In this document: one piece after another, positions 1-12,470 of the stretch
Layout: every line of letters begins with the position of its first letter
Numbering within the stretch: the stretch's first letter is position 1
Source of the DNA: Cunninghamia lanceolata
Taxonomy: Eukaryota; Streptophyta; Pinopsida; Cupressales; Cupressaceae
Length of the DNA stretch: 64,000 bases
NCBI GenBank assembly: GCA_027924645.1
Contig: BSBN01001225.1
Coordinates: 14,278,001-14,342,000 of the forward strand
Direction: 5' to 3'
Notes under the pieces: model-generated
Told to the model about the DNA's origin: nothing
Databases searched by the model: none
What the model saw: the letters and a program-made list of their open reading frames with translations, nothing else
Made by a program: the position numbers and the translations under genes

Positions 1-330
1 GGGGATGTGATTTTAGGGTTCAAGTTTGAAAGTTTGGGGTTGGGGATTCTAAGTTCATGTACAATGATTGAGGTTTTGTATGAACATGTTCAATGTTGAG
101 GGTTTGAAGTCTCAATCTTAGAATTCAAGTTTAAGGGCTTAGGATTTTGAGTTAAGGTTTAAAGTTTGACGGTTTGTAGTTTTGAGTTATGGTTTTCAAT
201 CAATAGTTCCAAGTTTAGGGTTTAGGGTTTAGGGTTTGGGATCAAAGGTTAAAATTTAAACATTTAGGATTTTGAGTTAGAGTTTAAAGTTTTAAGGTAT
301 GGGGTTATGAGAATAGGGAAGGTTTACAAT
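1..330. repeat. Degenerate telomere-like G/T-rich tract
   Basis: The stretch is built from variants of GGGTTT, TTTAGGG and TTTGAG with strong G/T bias on the plus strand. Three perfect consecutive TTTAGGG units lie at 214-234, followed by TTTGGG. TTTAGGG is the common plant telomere repeat. The rest is too diverged to be an active telomere, so this is an interstitial telomere-like tract or a related minisatellite. It runs off the left edge of the window, so its full length is unknown. Confidence 0.6.
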
Positions 331-776
331 TGCGAAGGTTTGATCTATAAATTTTGAAACAAGGTTGGGGTATGAAATTCTTTCTTGAAAAGGGAGGATT
401 TAGAGCTCCTTATTCACAATATGAACCCTTAGAGAGGTCTTGTGATGATCAAACAAAACTTGGAAGTTCTCAAAATATGGACCTTGAACAAGAACTAACA
501 AAGTTCACAAATAAAATCTATAAATTAATCAAATAATATGAATGCATAGTAAATACTAAGTTAAATAGTAATCAAAACACATATTTATTAACTACAAATT
601 AAAAATACACTAAACTATTTGAACATGTACTACTAGGGTACATGCACAAAGTTATAGTGGTTATACAATAGCTAGCTAATAAAAGTAGTGGTTTTGTTAC
701 AGATGATAAAACTTGTGATTTTGTGAGTTACGTGATGAGTCACACCTCCAAACCTTAGTTGTAGATAGTAAGAGTC
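331..776. other. Gene-free AT-rich sequence
   Basis: No gene, element end or repeat is recognised. The short open frame at 354-536 starts with a non-ATG codon and has no coding character. Confidence 0.5.
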
Positions 777-1600
777 TGTAGACACCCAAATTTGTCCCCA
801 AATTTGTCCATGTCTTGCAACACCTAGTCAAATACATTACTTAGACATCATGTAGCATTTTGTCCTAATCCCATTTATCCCATTTAGCCAATTAATTAAA
901 TAAATTTTATTTATTTAATTAATTTCACATTCCTTATCCCACTTTCCAATTAATTAAATAAATCTTATTTATTTAATTAATTTTCCAACTAATATCCCAA
1001 CTAATTCAAATAAAATATTTGAATTAGGTCCTCACCTTTCACCACATTCCAACACTTGTCCACCTCTCACTTGAATCATGTGTGGTAGTACAACTTTCAT
1101 TTAATATCCTTCACATGTACAACTAATAAGAGTTTTTATGTACACAATCACACATAAACTTATTAAATAAATGTTTTCATGTACACGGTCACACATGAGC
1201 TTTATTCTCCTTCCTACACTTGTCACATGACTACAACTTCCTTGAAGAGTGGGAATAACTAATCAATCCTAGTCGTACATATCATTCATTTAGCCTCTCA
1301 ATCTCAACCATCCATTTGAACCAAGCCTTTCCTATAAATTTACTCCCTCACAAGCCATTTGAGAATCCACATTTCATGCATCCTTATGCTGTCAAAATCA
1401 TTCTTCAATCTTCTCATCTATTATCATCTATCTTCCTTCCATCATCAATCATCTTCATCTTATCGTTATGCTACCGAATTGAGCAACCAACATATCAAAT
1501 CAATCGATCAATTTAGCTTGCATTCATCTATCATTCTATCTATTTGAGGTATTGAAGGTTTGGATTAGGTAATGCATTTGTATTATTTCATCATTTTCAT
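777..1600 (+). promoter_or_regulatory. LTR-like promoter region
   Basis: The sequence opens with TGTAGACACCC at about 777, a TG start typical of LTRs. It holds two AT-rich hairpins, then a canonical TATAAAT box at 1333-1339, and then a pyrimidine-rich leader with many CATC/TTC repeats (1390-1540). U3, TATA and C/T-rich leader is the layout of a plant LTR promoter. No second LTR copy, CA end or target duplication could be matched, so this may be a solo or broken LTR, or an unrelated promoter-like stretch. Confidence 0.35.
891..981. repeat. Two consecutive AT-rich hairpins
   Basis: A 14-bp arm (ATTAATTAAATAAA, 891-904) is perfectly inverted at 910-923 across a 5-nt loop. The same arm recurs at 949-962 with its inverted copy at 968-981 and another 5-nt loop. 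Both hairpins are preceded by the same CCA. The near-identical pair suggests a local duplication of one hairpin. Confidence 0.8.
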
Positions 1601-4311
1601 TTTATCCAAATTTTTTGTATACATAGAGTCCATATCACATTTCTAAAAAATAGAGGTCCTATGATATTCCATGTAACTACTACATGTTCACAAAGTTAAC
1701 CCTAATTGCTATTGGCTCATCTACCCTAATGCTAGTGAGCATTGTTTTTGTCTATTTTTTATTTTCTTTTCTTTAGTTTTATTTCGTGTTTAAACTTGTC
1801 ATAGGGTTTTCATTTTCAGGTTTCAAACCCTAAACCCTATATTTTGGGTTTACAAATTAGAATTTAAATGTCCTAGGGTTGATATGGTTTATACTACATC
1901 CTAGGGTTTTAGTTTTTAGTGAATAAAATCTATTTCATGGTTTTAGGTTTTAAAACTAAATTTAAATTAAAAAAGAGTAAAAAACACATCAAAAGTAAGA
2001 ACCGCTTACCTAGAAACACTGGAAATTGGATCTCATGAAGGTAGGAGGTTGCAAAGGTGTGTTGGGAGGCAAGTTCATGTGGGTACGTATTCTAGAAATC
2101 CTTTTCCACTTGGTTCTACCATTTAAATAGTGAAAAAATGAAGGTGCAAGCGATAAAATAAATAAATACATTTCGTGAATGGTGCCCATTTCTTTTTTAA
2201 AAAATACGTACATGTTATAAATAGGTACTCATTTCTAACTAGCACTCGTATAGGCTCAGGAACCAGATCCTAAATGGGTACCCATTCCATATGGATATGA
2301 GTTTAGGCTCAGGAGCTCGCTCCTAAATGAGTACCCATTATTTTCAAAATTGACACTTGTTTCTTTAGGGTTTTTTTGCCCACATGACTTCCATGAAAAT
2401 TGGACTCATCTTCTTGCATTTACCCAAGGATATAGGGTAGACAAGTAAGGAAAAGCATGAAATTCTAAGATGGATAAAATACTTAGGCAAAATGGAAGTG
2501 CAAGGTTTCGAGGTTCGGAGAATGGGTCTACCAGGTACTTTGGCAAAGGAAAACCTGAAAGCACGCAAGGGAAAAGGACTTGGAAGAATTAAGGAAGTGT
2601 TATGTTTTGGGGAAGTGAGGGAAAGCACATGTAGGTACAGGGAAGTTTGAAACTCTAACAAATGCTAGGGAAAGAAATAACAACCTTACACTTAGAAGCA
2701 TTTTTGGATTTTGGTGAATTAGGCACATGAATTAAGTGTAAGGGGAAATGAAGCATAACACTAGGCACACATGTTTAACAAAAAGGGGGCCCAATGGGGA
2801 TTTTCTCAAATTAGTTATAAACAATGGGAAAAATAAGGCTAAGGCAACGAAGTGACACCAAACTTAGGATTTTTACAAATTTCAGATTGGGTCCCAACAC
2901 ATTAAAGGATATGACCTCTAGGTCATTCTATTGTTCTTTATCATCCTTAGATCCCACAAACCCTCAGCATCTATTGTCATAAAGGATTACTCTACACTCA
3001 ACACTCATTATTTTGTATCAATCACATCAACTATGTCAACAAATATGAAAACCCTAGTTCTTACACTAGGTCACTTTGGCATCCATTTCATTACATTTCA
3101 TGGTAACAAGTCGCAAGCTCTCATCATCATAACTACATCATCATAAGTTGCATATGTCACATGGTGTGTCTTCAAACTTTCTATGAAGTTGTTAGATCAA
3201 TTAATGAGGCTTGATTGAGGCACAAGGAGGAATATAAGTCAACTTCCTATCCCTAGAATAGAAAGTTCCAATGGTATTTTTCATAACCATCAAGTCTTTA
3301 ATTTACAGGTGTAGTTGCAAGAAAATTTTTATTGTAGATACTAAAGATATAAAGACTATAGGTTCAAAGTTGCACATGAAGTTCAGAGTCACAAATATAA
3401 AACCTAAAAACTACAGATGTAGAAATTAAGGTTGCAAGTGTGAAATTGACCCAAGTTTGTGCATAGTCATAGATATCATAGAGCACAATTGTCTTAGTTT
3501 GTTCATCCTAGATCCAATTCTAAATTTTTGATATTTGTCTTATATCACTAACTTTACACTCTCCTCTTCTTATACACTAAAATGTGTATTTAATTTTGTT
3601 AGTTCATTTATATTTCAAATGTAATCAAATACATATTTCTAAACTCAACTCCACTAATTATTTAACTTATCACTTATTTAATCCATATACTTTATCACTT
3701 ATTTAATCCATTAACATCTAGATATTTATGTGGAGTTTTTTATTTCCCTACACCTAAAATTAAATTGGATTATTGGGCTCAAGCCTATATGCTCCATTTG
3801 TAAAATGAAATTTACTCTCATGTGAAGTTGCCATGTTCACTTTAAGAAACATTGTAAAGATACCTCAAGGGTTTTCTACATTGGTTTTTCTATATTTTTA
3901 AATTAAAAAATATTATTATGTAAAATAATAAGAATGTAGATTAATTTCTTGGGGGATAAAGAAGTCTAATAAACTTGTACAAAAAGATAGTAAGAAACAA
4001 AATACATGATATGATATATAATATTATTCAGCACAATAACCTTCTTCAATGTTGCCTATAACTTAACTATTTGCAATACAATAATAGAACTCTTACTCAA
4101 CCCTTATGCATGTGCATGTGAGATTATTAATAGACACATCAAAAGTGGTTCATGGATACTTTAAAACTACTTTAAAACCATGGGTGAAAATAAAAAAATC
4201 CGATAAAAAACCTAAAATTTTTTAAGAAAATACCAACCATTAAACATAAAATATATACAACACACTTCCAACAAATATTAATTATGAAAATATTTTCCAA
4301 ATAAACACCCC
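1601..4311. other. Gene-free region
   Basis: No convincing coding region. AAACCCTA/TAGGGTTT motifs are dispersed at about 1795-1990. The roughly 100-codon open frame on the minus strand at 2365-2661 shows no known motif and is not called. The remainder is AT-rich intergenic sequence. Confidence 0.5.
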
Positions 4312-4333
4312 AAAAAAAAGGGGGGGGGGGGGG
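4312..4333. repeat. A8-G14 homopolymer junction
   Basis: A run of eight A residues (4312-4319) is followed directly by fourteen G residues (4320-4333). This is simple-sequence DNA. Run length in such tracts is often unreliable in assemblies. Confidence 0.8.
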
Positions 4334-5869
4334 CTTGGGGAGGCGTCAATACAAACATTCTCTTTGTAGGAAGTTGTTAAAGCTCCATGTGCTTGTCATA
4401 ATATAGTCCAAAGTTTGTGCCAAATTGGCCGGTTACTATTTTTTTGGACACAATATGTGGCTCACATTCTTTCCCTCCATTTACATAGAGTTATAAAAAA
4501 ACATTTTTAATGATGGTTACAAAGTCAATGAATGATTTAAAAAATAAAAAGAAACTGTTATTCTCGACTGTAGTTGTAGTCAGACTTTCAATCTCGTGTA
4601 AAAACTAATATGCACTTTTAGGATGGTTTTTGGGTAGGTTGTTAACATCCAACTAATCATAACAGCCATTTTTGGCCTAAACAAAGCTGAAAATAAGATG
4701 TAACTGCACCATTTATGTCTTAAGCAATTCAATAAGAGCAGAAAACAATGTTAATGGCTGTCTTATGGTCTCATAATGACATTCCTACTGATATTTCTGA
4801 CAACAGAAAAGCTCTCTCTGCAGAACAAAAGTACATAGATTGAGACACAATCAAGTCAGTCCTGAGATCATAAAACTTTCATTAAAAACTCCAAATCATA
4901 CCCCATAAAAGATCACATGGGCTAAAGTTGCAGCAAAAACAATGCTATAATTTAGTTGAATATAAAATGCTGTTTGATTTGTCTCTTGTATTTATCTTAG
5001 TATAGTGGGAATCCCTCAGAAATTGTTGATCTTCCTTTCTGTTCTTTTGGATTCTTTTTGTGTGTTGCATTTGATAAACAGCTGGAATGGAGGACCAATG
5101 TAGTACTGTTGCCCATAATATCCACACCAACAACCTATTAGACAAGAGCAGACCGTGCATTTTATAGTACTTGTAGATAATATATGCAATCTGCCATGTG
5201 TTGACAATGTAAGTTTGTCATCTTTGTAGATTTTTATAGTTAAAAAATGGATAATGTGAATTATTATATCTAATACACATTTAATCTTTCATAACTATGG
5301 AGGGTTTATTAATTACAAAAAATTTATAATTATTAAAGATTTTTGAAAAAATAGTAAGACAGTTTGGTCAGCAGACGGTGGTTAGTAGTTAAGTGAACAG
5401 TTTCTTTTTGAAATAAAAAATTTATTAATCCATTTTATTGATAGGTAGATTTCATAATTAGTTATAATTTAGTCACTATCTAAAAATAAATTATCCAAAT
5501 TTGAAATGAATTTAGTCATATATTCTCTTCATAAATCATAGATTATGAAGTGTAATTTGAAATGTTATGTAAAAAATTCTCATAGTTACAACCAAAAGCA
5601 TTTCACTAATATAGATTAATACATATTGTCAAATTATTACCTCTCTTACAGATTTATATATATTTGAAAATAAATTATATATTTTTGAATAAATATAAAA
5701 TTAAATTAAATTTTGTTAAAAGGATGAAGATAAATGTTTAGAAGATAGAAATGTACACAAATATTAATAAATACTTATAATTTAAAATTAAGTTAATCTT
5801 CCAAACAATTAACATAGTTTAATAAAAAATATTTATACAATTAATTGTTGAATTTAAATTTATGGGAGC
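4334..5869. other. Gene-free AT-rich region
   Basis: No gene or element recognised. Small open frames on the minus strand at 4945-5207 overlap one another in different frames and have no recognisable motif. Confidence 0.5.
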
Positions 5870-6680
5870 ATGACCCTTAGGCTGAACCTCTTTGACTTAG
5901 AGCCAAGGACTGAGGGGTATCCATTCCACCAAATCCGCCTAGGGCACAATCCTGACCTTATCGCTTATGGTGTTGGGGGTGCTGAACTTAGGCTGAACCT
6001 CTTTGACTTAGAGCCAAGGACTGAGGGGTATCCATTCCACCAAATCCGCCTAGGGCACAATCCTGACCTCATCACTTATGGTGTCGGGGGCGCTGAACTT
6101 AGGCTAAACCTCTTTGACTTAGAGCCAAGGACTGAGGGGTATCCATTCCACCAAATCCGCCTAGGGCACAATCCTGACCTCATCGCTTATGGTGTCGGAG
6201 GCGTTGAACCTCTTCGACTGATAGTTAAGGACCGAGGGGTATCCATTCCACCAAATTTGCCTAGGGCATGATCCCAGCCTCATCGCTTATGGTGTCGGGT
6301 GCGCTGAACCTCTTCGACTGATAGTTAAGGACCGAGGGGTATCCATTCCACCAAATTTGCCTAGGGCACGATCCCAGCCTCATCGCTTATGGTGTCGAGT
6401 GCGCTGAACCTCTTCGACTGATAGTCAAGGACCGAGGGGTATCCATTCTGCCAAATCCGCCTAGGGCACAATCCTGGCCTCATCGCTTATGGTGTCGGGC
6501 ACGGTGAATCTCTTCAATTGACAGCTAGGGACCGACTATCTTGGCCTCATCCCTTATGGTGTCAGGGGTGCTAAACCTCTTTGACTAAGAGCCAAGGACT
6601 GAGGGGTATCCATTCCCCCAAATTCGCCTAGGGCATGATCCTGGCCTCATCCCTTATAGTGTCGGGGGCCTTGCACTCAG
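5870..6680. repeat. GC-richer minisatellite, about eight units
   Basis: Units carry GCTGAACCTCTT, then GAGGGGTATCCATTCCACCA, then CGCCTAGGGCA and TCATCGCTTATGGTGTCGG. Unit starts fall near 5881, 5992, 6103, 6202, 6303, 6403, 6503 and 6570. The first two periods are 111 bp, later ones 99-101 bp, and the last is shortened to about 67 bp. The block is clearly richer in G+C than the AT-rich flanks. Because 111 is a multiple of three, the first units stay open in one frame and give a repetitive 133-residue translation, which is probably not a real protein. Confidence 0.85.
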
Positions 6681-6689
6681 CAAGACTTG

Positions 6690-8994
6690 ATCCCTAGTGG
6701 GCTCATTCAGAACCTTTCAACTTCACCAGTAGACCAAGGACACTTTAAGTTTAAATTTAAGTATTATATTAAATTTAAAAGCTTCTTGTCTAAATATTAT
6801 ATTAAATTTAAAGATTTCTGGATTAAATTTATTTGTAATAGATAAAAACTGAATTAAATATTATATAAATTTTTCTACAATAGATGAAGCCTTTATACAA
6901 TTGCCTATGTTTGGAGACGAGTTATTCTTCATTCTGAAAGTAATCTAATTAAATGGATCATTTTATTTAAGTGTGAAATGGTGGGATTTGAGTTAGAATA
7001 ATAAGGCCTAGATGCTGGATAAGACGATGATGATACCAAAAAAAAAGGACAAAGGCTCCCTGCTAGCTTTTTAATGATTTAGACTTCAATTCTCTTCCCC
7101 ACAACTGAAGCCAGTTCACCTGGAATTTGGCTTTGGCAGTTGTAGCAGACAAAATGCATGCAGACTGTGTGAGTGGAGAGACATAAGAGGAAAGAGAAGT
7201 CACATGGGGGTGTAACAATCATGTGGCACCATGTGCCTTCAACAGTAAGCTACAGCTCAGCAGCAAAAGTTGATCACATATTGCTTTTTGGTTGGCATGG
7301 ATGGGACCCTCTCACACTGCTCACTAAAGAGGACAAAGGAACGGCCTGCTTTTCTTTTTGCAACAGCAAGGCCTGAGCTGGCCTCATGGAAAAAGGAGGG
7401 AGGTGGGTGTTATGTTACCTAACCTCTAATGCAATTATTTCTTTTGGAAAGGAGGTTTGGGGGTTTGAAATATGGGTCCAGTGTACAGCATGGCAGTGCT
7501 TAACTGGTGAGCTTGTTTTTCAAAAGCCCCTGAATTTTGACTATTGCTTTGCCGTGTCACAAATGCTGGGCAATTCATTGATGTGTAGAAGATATTTGTA
7601 GATATGAAAAGTTAGTGTTTAAGATAATTAACTGTGGCTTTGTCTTGTCACAAACGTTAGATAATTCATTGATGAGTCTGAAATACTGGTAGATTTTTTC
7701 TAATGATAATTGTTAATTATATTTTATTTTGGATTAGTGTTCACAGTAAAAAAGAATTGCCTAAAGAGGCTCAAATTTCCTGTCAGGCCTGCTGTACGAG
7801 ACGGTGTGCATGCACTCCAAGTTCTCTGGAATGAATCTGCACATTACATGTTCAGTTATATGACCTACTTTTAAGTGAACGTCTTATATAAAGGAACGCT
7901 TTAAACAGCCGGTATATTGTCAACTTACCGGCAACAAAATTTCGTCGAAATCTTGCTGACTAACCTGTTTTTAGTCTAAATTCTGCAGACTGATGCTGTT
8001 GAAAGCATGAAGGACTGTCTATTGAACAAGTCCGTAAAAACAGTCGCAGTTTTTGCAGGTCCAAAATTGAAAAAAACAATTGGCACACAATTTATGTTAT
8101 ATAAAGATATGATATATGATGTGAACCCTGTGTATTATTTCTTGGAGTGTCTATGATTCTATACAACTCCTCCTAGGGGGATTTGGTTTCTGGCAAGAAA
8201 TTCCAGTTGGCCTTCTATTTATCCTATAGAAAATCCTACTGTACTTGTCAGCATAAAAGCAACTAATGCAGAAGGCACAAGCATATCACAAAAGGCCATG
8301 TTGATAGTAGACAAGAGTGGACAATATTGTTACCAAATGATGTAGCACAGTTAATTCCTAGACCAAGTTGTATGGTGTAGCCTAGTCCACGTCACTATAA
8401 TATATTTAAATTAAAAATTCATCATAGGTTATAGATTCTAGATTCCATTCTTTAGTTACATTAGAATAGTGAATCATCATTAGAATAGTGAATCATCGTC
8501 AAAAGCTCCATATTGACACTTCACTTTGAAATAATTGAGCAATCTCATCTTTTATGTATTATACTTTATTTTATAATTTATCTATATCTAATTATATTTA
8601 TTGTTTGATTAAATTAGATTAGATCTAATTCGTAGTGTAGGAAATCACAATATTCAATTTATTTTTCCTATATTTTGGTTAAACTTAATCTTCCTTACAC
8701 CACCTTGTGCTTTTCCTTAGGGTACTTTCCTCACTTTTTTATTTTTAAATTTTATATATTATGCATTTGTTTATGTCTATTTTTCATATTGGAAAAGATT
8801 CTGTATTTATTGATTCATCTTTTGAATCTTCTTATTGCATTATTCTCTAGATTAGCCCTAGGTACTGTTCATTGATTATTTGATTTCTAAATATGTCATG
8901 TTCTTTTCATTCTTGAATTTTCTAATTTTCTAATTTTCAAGTTATCTTAGCATCCTGGATCTAGCAAAACCATACATTAAACTCTCCCATTTCG
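6690..8994. other. Gene-free region
   Basis: No gene recognised. About 7030-7600 is less AT-rich and has two short open frames on the plus strand (7173-7376 and 7386-7601), but neither shows a known domain or a convincing start context. From about 8390 the sequence becomes AT-rich again. Confidence 0.45.
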
Positions 8995-10572
8995 ATGGAT
9001 TCTTCCAATGATTCTATCTATGATAACCATTTTGAGTTGATTAACAGATCAAAGAAAGAGCACAATATGCTTGCAAAATTACAATTTCTAAAGAAGAATA
9101 TCACAACTTTACATAAGGATCCAGACTTATCCTTCATCTTTGATAAGCTTCAACAACTCCTTATGAGAAAATCATATGGCTTAGACTTTCTAAGATGCAT
9201 TACTAAAATTGTTGATAATTTTCTTCAAGAGCCTAAGCATAGTGCCAATCATGCTCATCAATCTTGTGAGGTGTTCAATGTGGACTCAACTAAGCCTTGA
9301 GGGGAAAAAGTTTTTACTCAATTTCATCATATCTACAATATCATAATGCAATTTTTTTTTTAAGGTTGATCTCATTTATTTTCCACCAATTAGACCATTA
9401 GATACATCTTGCTCTCTAACTCCACATTTTTGTGCTAAATCATATTGTGACTCAATCATAAGGTAGTGAATACATTCTACTCAAGAAAGCTTAAATCTTT
9501 AGCATAAAATCTAAGATTTGATTGATGATGGTGTGATCCTTATCGAATGGCCTAATGATGAGGGTGACTAGTCTATTGTTACCTCAACTCAAAACTTACC
9601 AACATAAATTGATCCAATAAGCCATTTATGAACTATTAATGAAGAAGAGAAAAGGAGGTACCATTAGTCTACAATTTGATTCTTATAAAGAGTCTGTCAA
9701 TTTTAATGGTTAGCTATCACATATACAATCTTTTGCAATGATTCCAGTATCTCATGATGAAATACCCCATAATGGTTATCATGGACCCCTAAACATTAAA
9801 GGAATTATTCAACAAAAGCATTTTGATTGAATAATGGTTAATTCAAGGCCCCAATCCAATGTGTCTATTAAGGAATTTGTGTTTAATAGTCATCTGCATA
9901 CAGGCACATGTATACTTGTTCATGTGTAGGACTAAAATGTTCAAATCCACCTATGGGGAAATACCTGAGATACACTGGGATGCATAATTTAAACTTAAAG
10001 ATTAGTCAAAGGGAAAAATCTACTTTATTTCATGCAGTATTCCCACTTTGGATATGTTAAACATGATCCTTGTTTAGCCTTGAATCAAACAATATCAAGT
10101 TATTCCCTCAACCTTACATCAATATGTGAAATTTTTTCATTAAGGGAATGTAATTATAGTTCCATAGACCATTATCAACCCCTTTTATAAAATGCAATGT
10201 TTAGTATAAACCTATCCATTAAAAAAGGAAATAGGAACCACAAAAAATTATCACAAATCATGTTTTGTATAAAATAAATGTAGATTCCAACCTCGAACAA
10301 CAAGATCAAGAATGAAAAAGATTGAAGTTAGTATTTTACAAATGACTATGGGAAGAGTAGAACCAAACATGAACAATCCTAATGCTCTTATCCCACTTGA
10401 GATGAGAAAATATCAAGGACATTCCATTAAACCCAAATTAAAAAAATGTGACAATAAAATACATACATACACAACAAGTGGCTACAAATGCAACAAAAAT
10501 CAAGCCAATAGTATTACAATGAATGCAAAACAAATATGGATTCCAAAACCTATATTAGAAGTTTCAACTTGA
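8995..10572 (+). pseudogene. Decayed Gypsy gag/protease-like remnant
   Basis: An ATG opens a 101-codon frame at 8995-9300 that is rich in Lys, His and Asp and has no certain domain. Further along in the same direction, broken frames resemble a plant Gypsy protease region. Around 9780-9900 a stretch reads like the usual (H)xPLxI...VDSG strand, with the catalytic DSG apparently degraded to NSR. A Thr-Leu-Phe-His-Ala-Val stretch follows, reminiscent of the downstream part of that domain. Open frame 10312-10572 ends in a WIPK-type segment seen in some Gypsy polyproteins. Stops interrupt every frame. This could also be an unrelated decayed ORF. Confidence 0.3.
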
Positions 10573-12019
10573 ACATATATTCAAGTCAAATGACCAGTTT
10601 TAAATGAAGATCTTGGGTACAAATTATATACATATATGGGAAATCTAGAAGGATTTTCACCTTGGGATTGGGAATAAAATGACCTTTTGGGAGATTATGG
10701 TATTAGCCACTTTTTAATATGATCTTCCATACTTAATCCTACTTATCAAATGATCAACGCATATTGTTATTTCTAATTTTATTTTTTCTTTACCTTTGAC
10801 TACTTCACACATTCATTGTTCTACTTAGATGGTACAAATAGACCTTTTAATGTGCATATTAACACAAGTGACCATGAACATTTATTTTTGTTTCATGAAC
10901 CCATTTCTTCCTTTTTCATACCTTTTATTTTCTTTTTCATCTACATTTTTGATTTACCTCTATGGATTTGGGATGATGTAAACCAATGCAAGTGTCCACA
11001 AGACACTTCATTCATGCTGATAAACATAGATGCTTTGCTTTAAATCCTAGTTTGCAGCTTATTTACAGTCTTCATGTACATTTACATGGCCTTTTTATTC
11101 CTTTCTCAAAGTTATTTTATATATTTTCACTTACATTTGTGTTTTCCATCTATGGGTTTGGGATGATGTAAAGTAATGCATATGTTCACAAGGCATTATT
11201 TCATGTTGACTAAAAACATATCTTGCTTTGGAATTTTGCTTAGGTTGTGTTTGTTGTACTTCTCCCTTCATCTTCACAACTTGTCTTTACTAAGTTTTGT
11301 GATTAGATTTTGCATGGATCTTGACATCAACACTTATTTCTTCTTACACCTTCATGATCTTTTTATCCTTACTCATTTCTCTTTTTCAATTTACTCTCTT
11401 TTATGTGGTAGTTTCGATTGGCACACACCACATTGATTGGTCTCCCACTTGGAGGCATTTATTTGGACATTATCATGCAAGACAAGTACTTCCTCATCTC
11501 TCCTTAGAGGAGAATACCACGTTGCTACATATCACATCATGTCATTTCTCTTACATGGTTTTATTTCACATGGTATGTCTTGCAAGTGTACTCTGACATG
11601 GTAGCCTTTGACATGACACTTAAATCATATTGTGCTTTCACAAGTAAATCCTATAATAAATTTCTTATTTCATTATCATAGGAAGATATCTTACATGCCA
11701 TAATTTATATTATGCTTACATGGTTATAGTAAATTACACAATACTATTTACATCAATTGATATTAAACAATGACATTAGCACAATGGTCTTCTTACTTGA
11801 ACACCAATACTTCTCCCCACATGAAGGGTCAACATTGGGGCATCCATTTTCCCATACTTACATGTTTTATAGTGCATATACCATATGAATCACATATAAA
11901 CCATCATAATGCTACTTGTGTCCATCAAATTATTTCATATCTTTTCTCCTCTCTTCAAATCAAATCCAAAACATTGTTATACACTCAATTTGAGGGGACA
12001 CATAATCTCTATCATTCTC
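10573..12019. other. Gene-free region with one duplicated segment
   Basis: No gene recognised. A segment of roughly 75 bp around 10961-11040 (CTATGGATTTGGGATGATGT and what follows) recurs in diverged form at 11147-11226, about 186 bp later. The long plus-strand frame starting at 11770 extends into the next tandem array and is not considered coding. Confidence 0.5.
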
Positions 12020-12470
12020 AATTTCTCCATGGATTCATGTGCTTACATACCTCATTGGGGCCAACTCATTCATACCTCCATTATTTCCCTAGATGCACCA
12101 TGACTTCATTCACATTGATATTTTACGTGGCTTCATGCTTGCATGCATCATGGGGCCAACTTGGTCACAACTCCATGATTGTTATATACATGATGATTCC
12201 ATTCACACTCAACTTTTGCATCACTTCATGGTTACATATATCATGGAGGCTAACTTGGTCACAAATCCATGATTGCCCTAGATGCATCAAGATTCTATTT
12301 ACACCTAACTTTTACAAGGTGATTGAATGTTCTTGCATACATTGTGGGGGTAAATTAGTCACAACTCCACAATTGACTTATGTATCATGATCCTTTCTAC
12401 ACATTACACCATGTGTATATGTTGTAGGGCCCAATTTGGTCATAACTCCATAATGCCTTATATATTATGG
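12020..12470. repeat. Degenerate tandem array, about 95-bp unit, five copies
   Basis: The motif GGGGCCAACTTGGTCACAAC, followed by TCCATGATTG, recurs in diverged form with landmarks near 12057, 12152, 12245, 12346 and 12427, giving spacings of 95, 93, 101 and 81 bp. This array accounts for most of the 206-codon open frame at 11770-12390. Confidence 0.65.

Noticed and set aside
777..2899. A complete 2.1 kb LTR ending at CCAACA near 2899
   Set aside because: No matching target duplication flanks it and no second copy exists in the window. Only the promoter-like 5' part is called.
5870..6271. Repetitive 133-residue protein
   Set aside because: Explained by a 111-bp minisatellite whose period is a multiple of three. 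The frame is lost as soon as the period changes to about 100 bp.
11770..12390. 206-codon plus-strand open frame
   Set aside because: It runs through the degenerate 95-bp tandem array, starts in a poor context and shows no recognisable motif.
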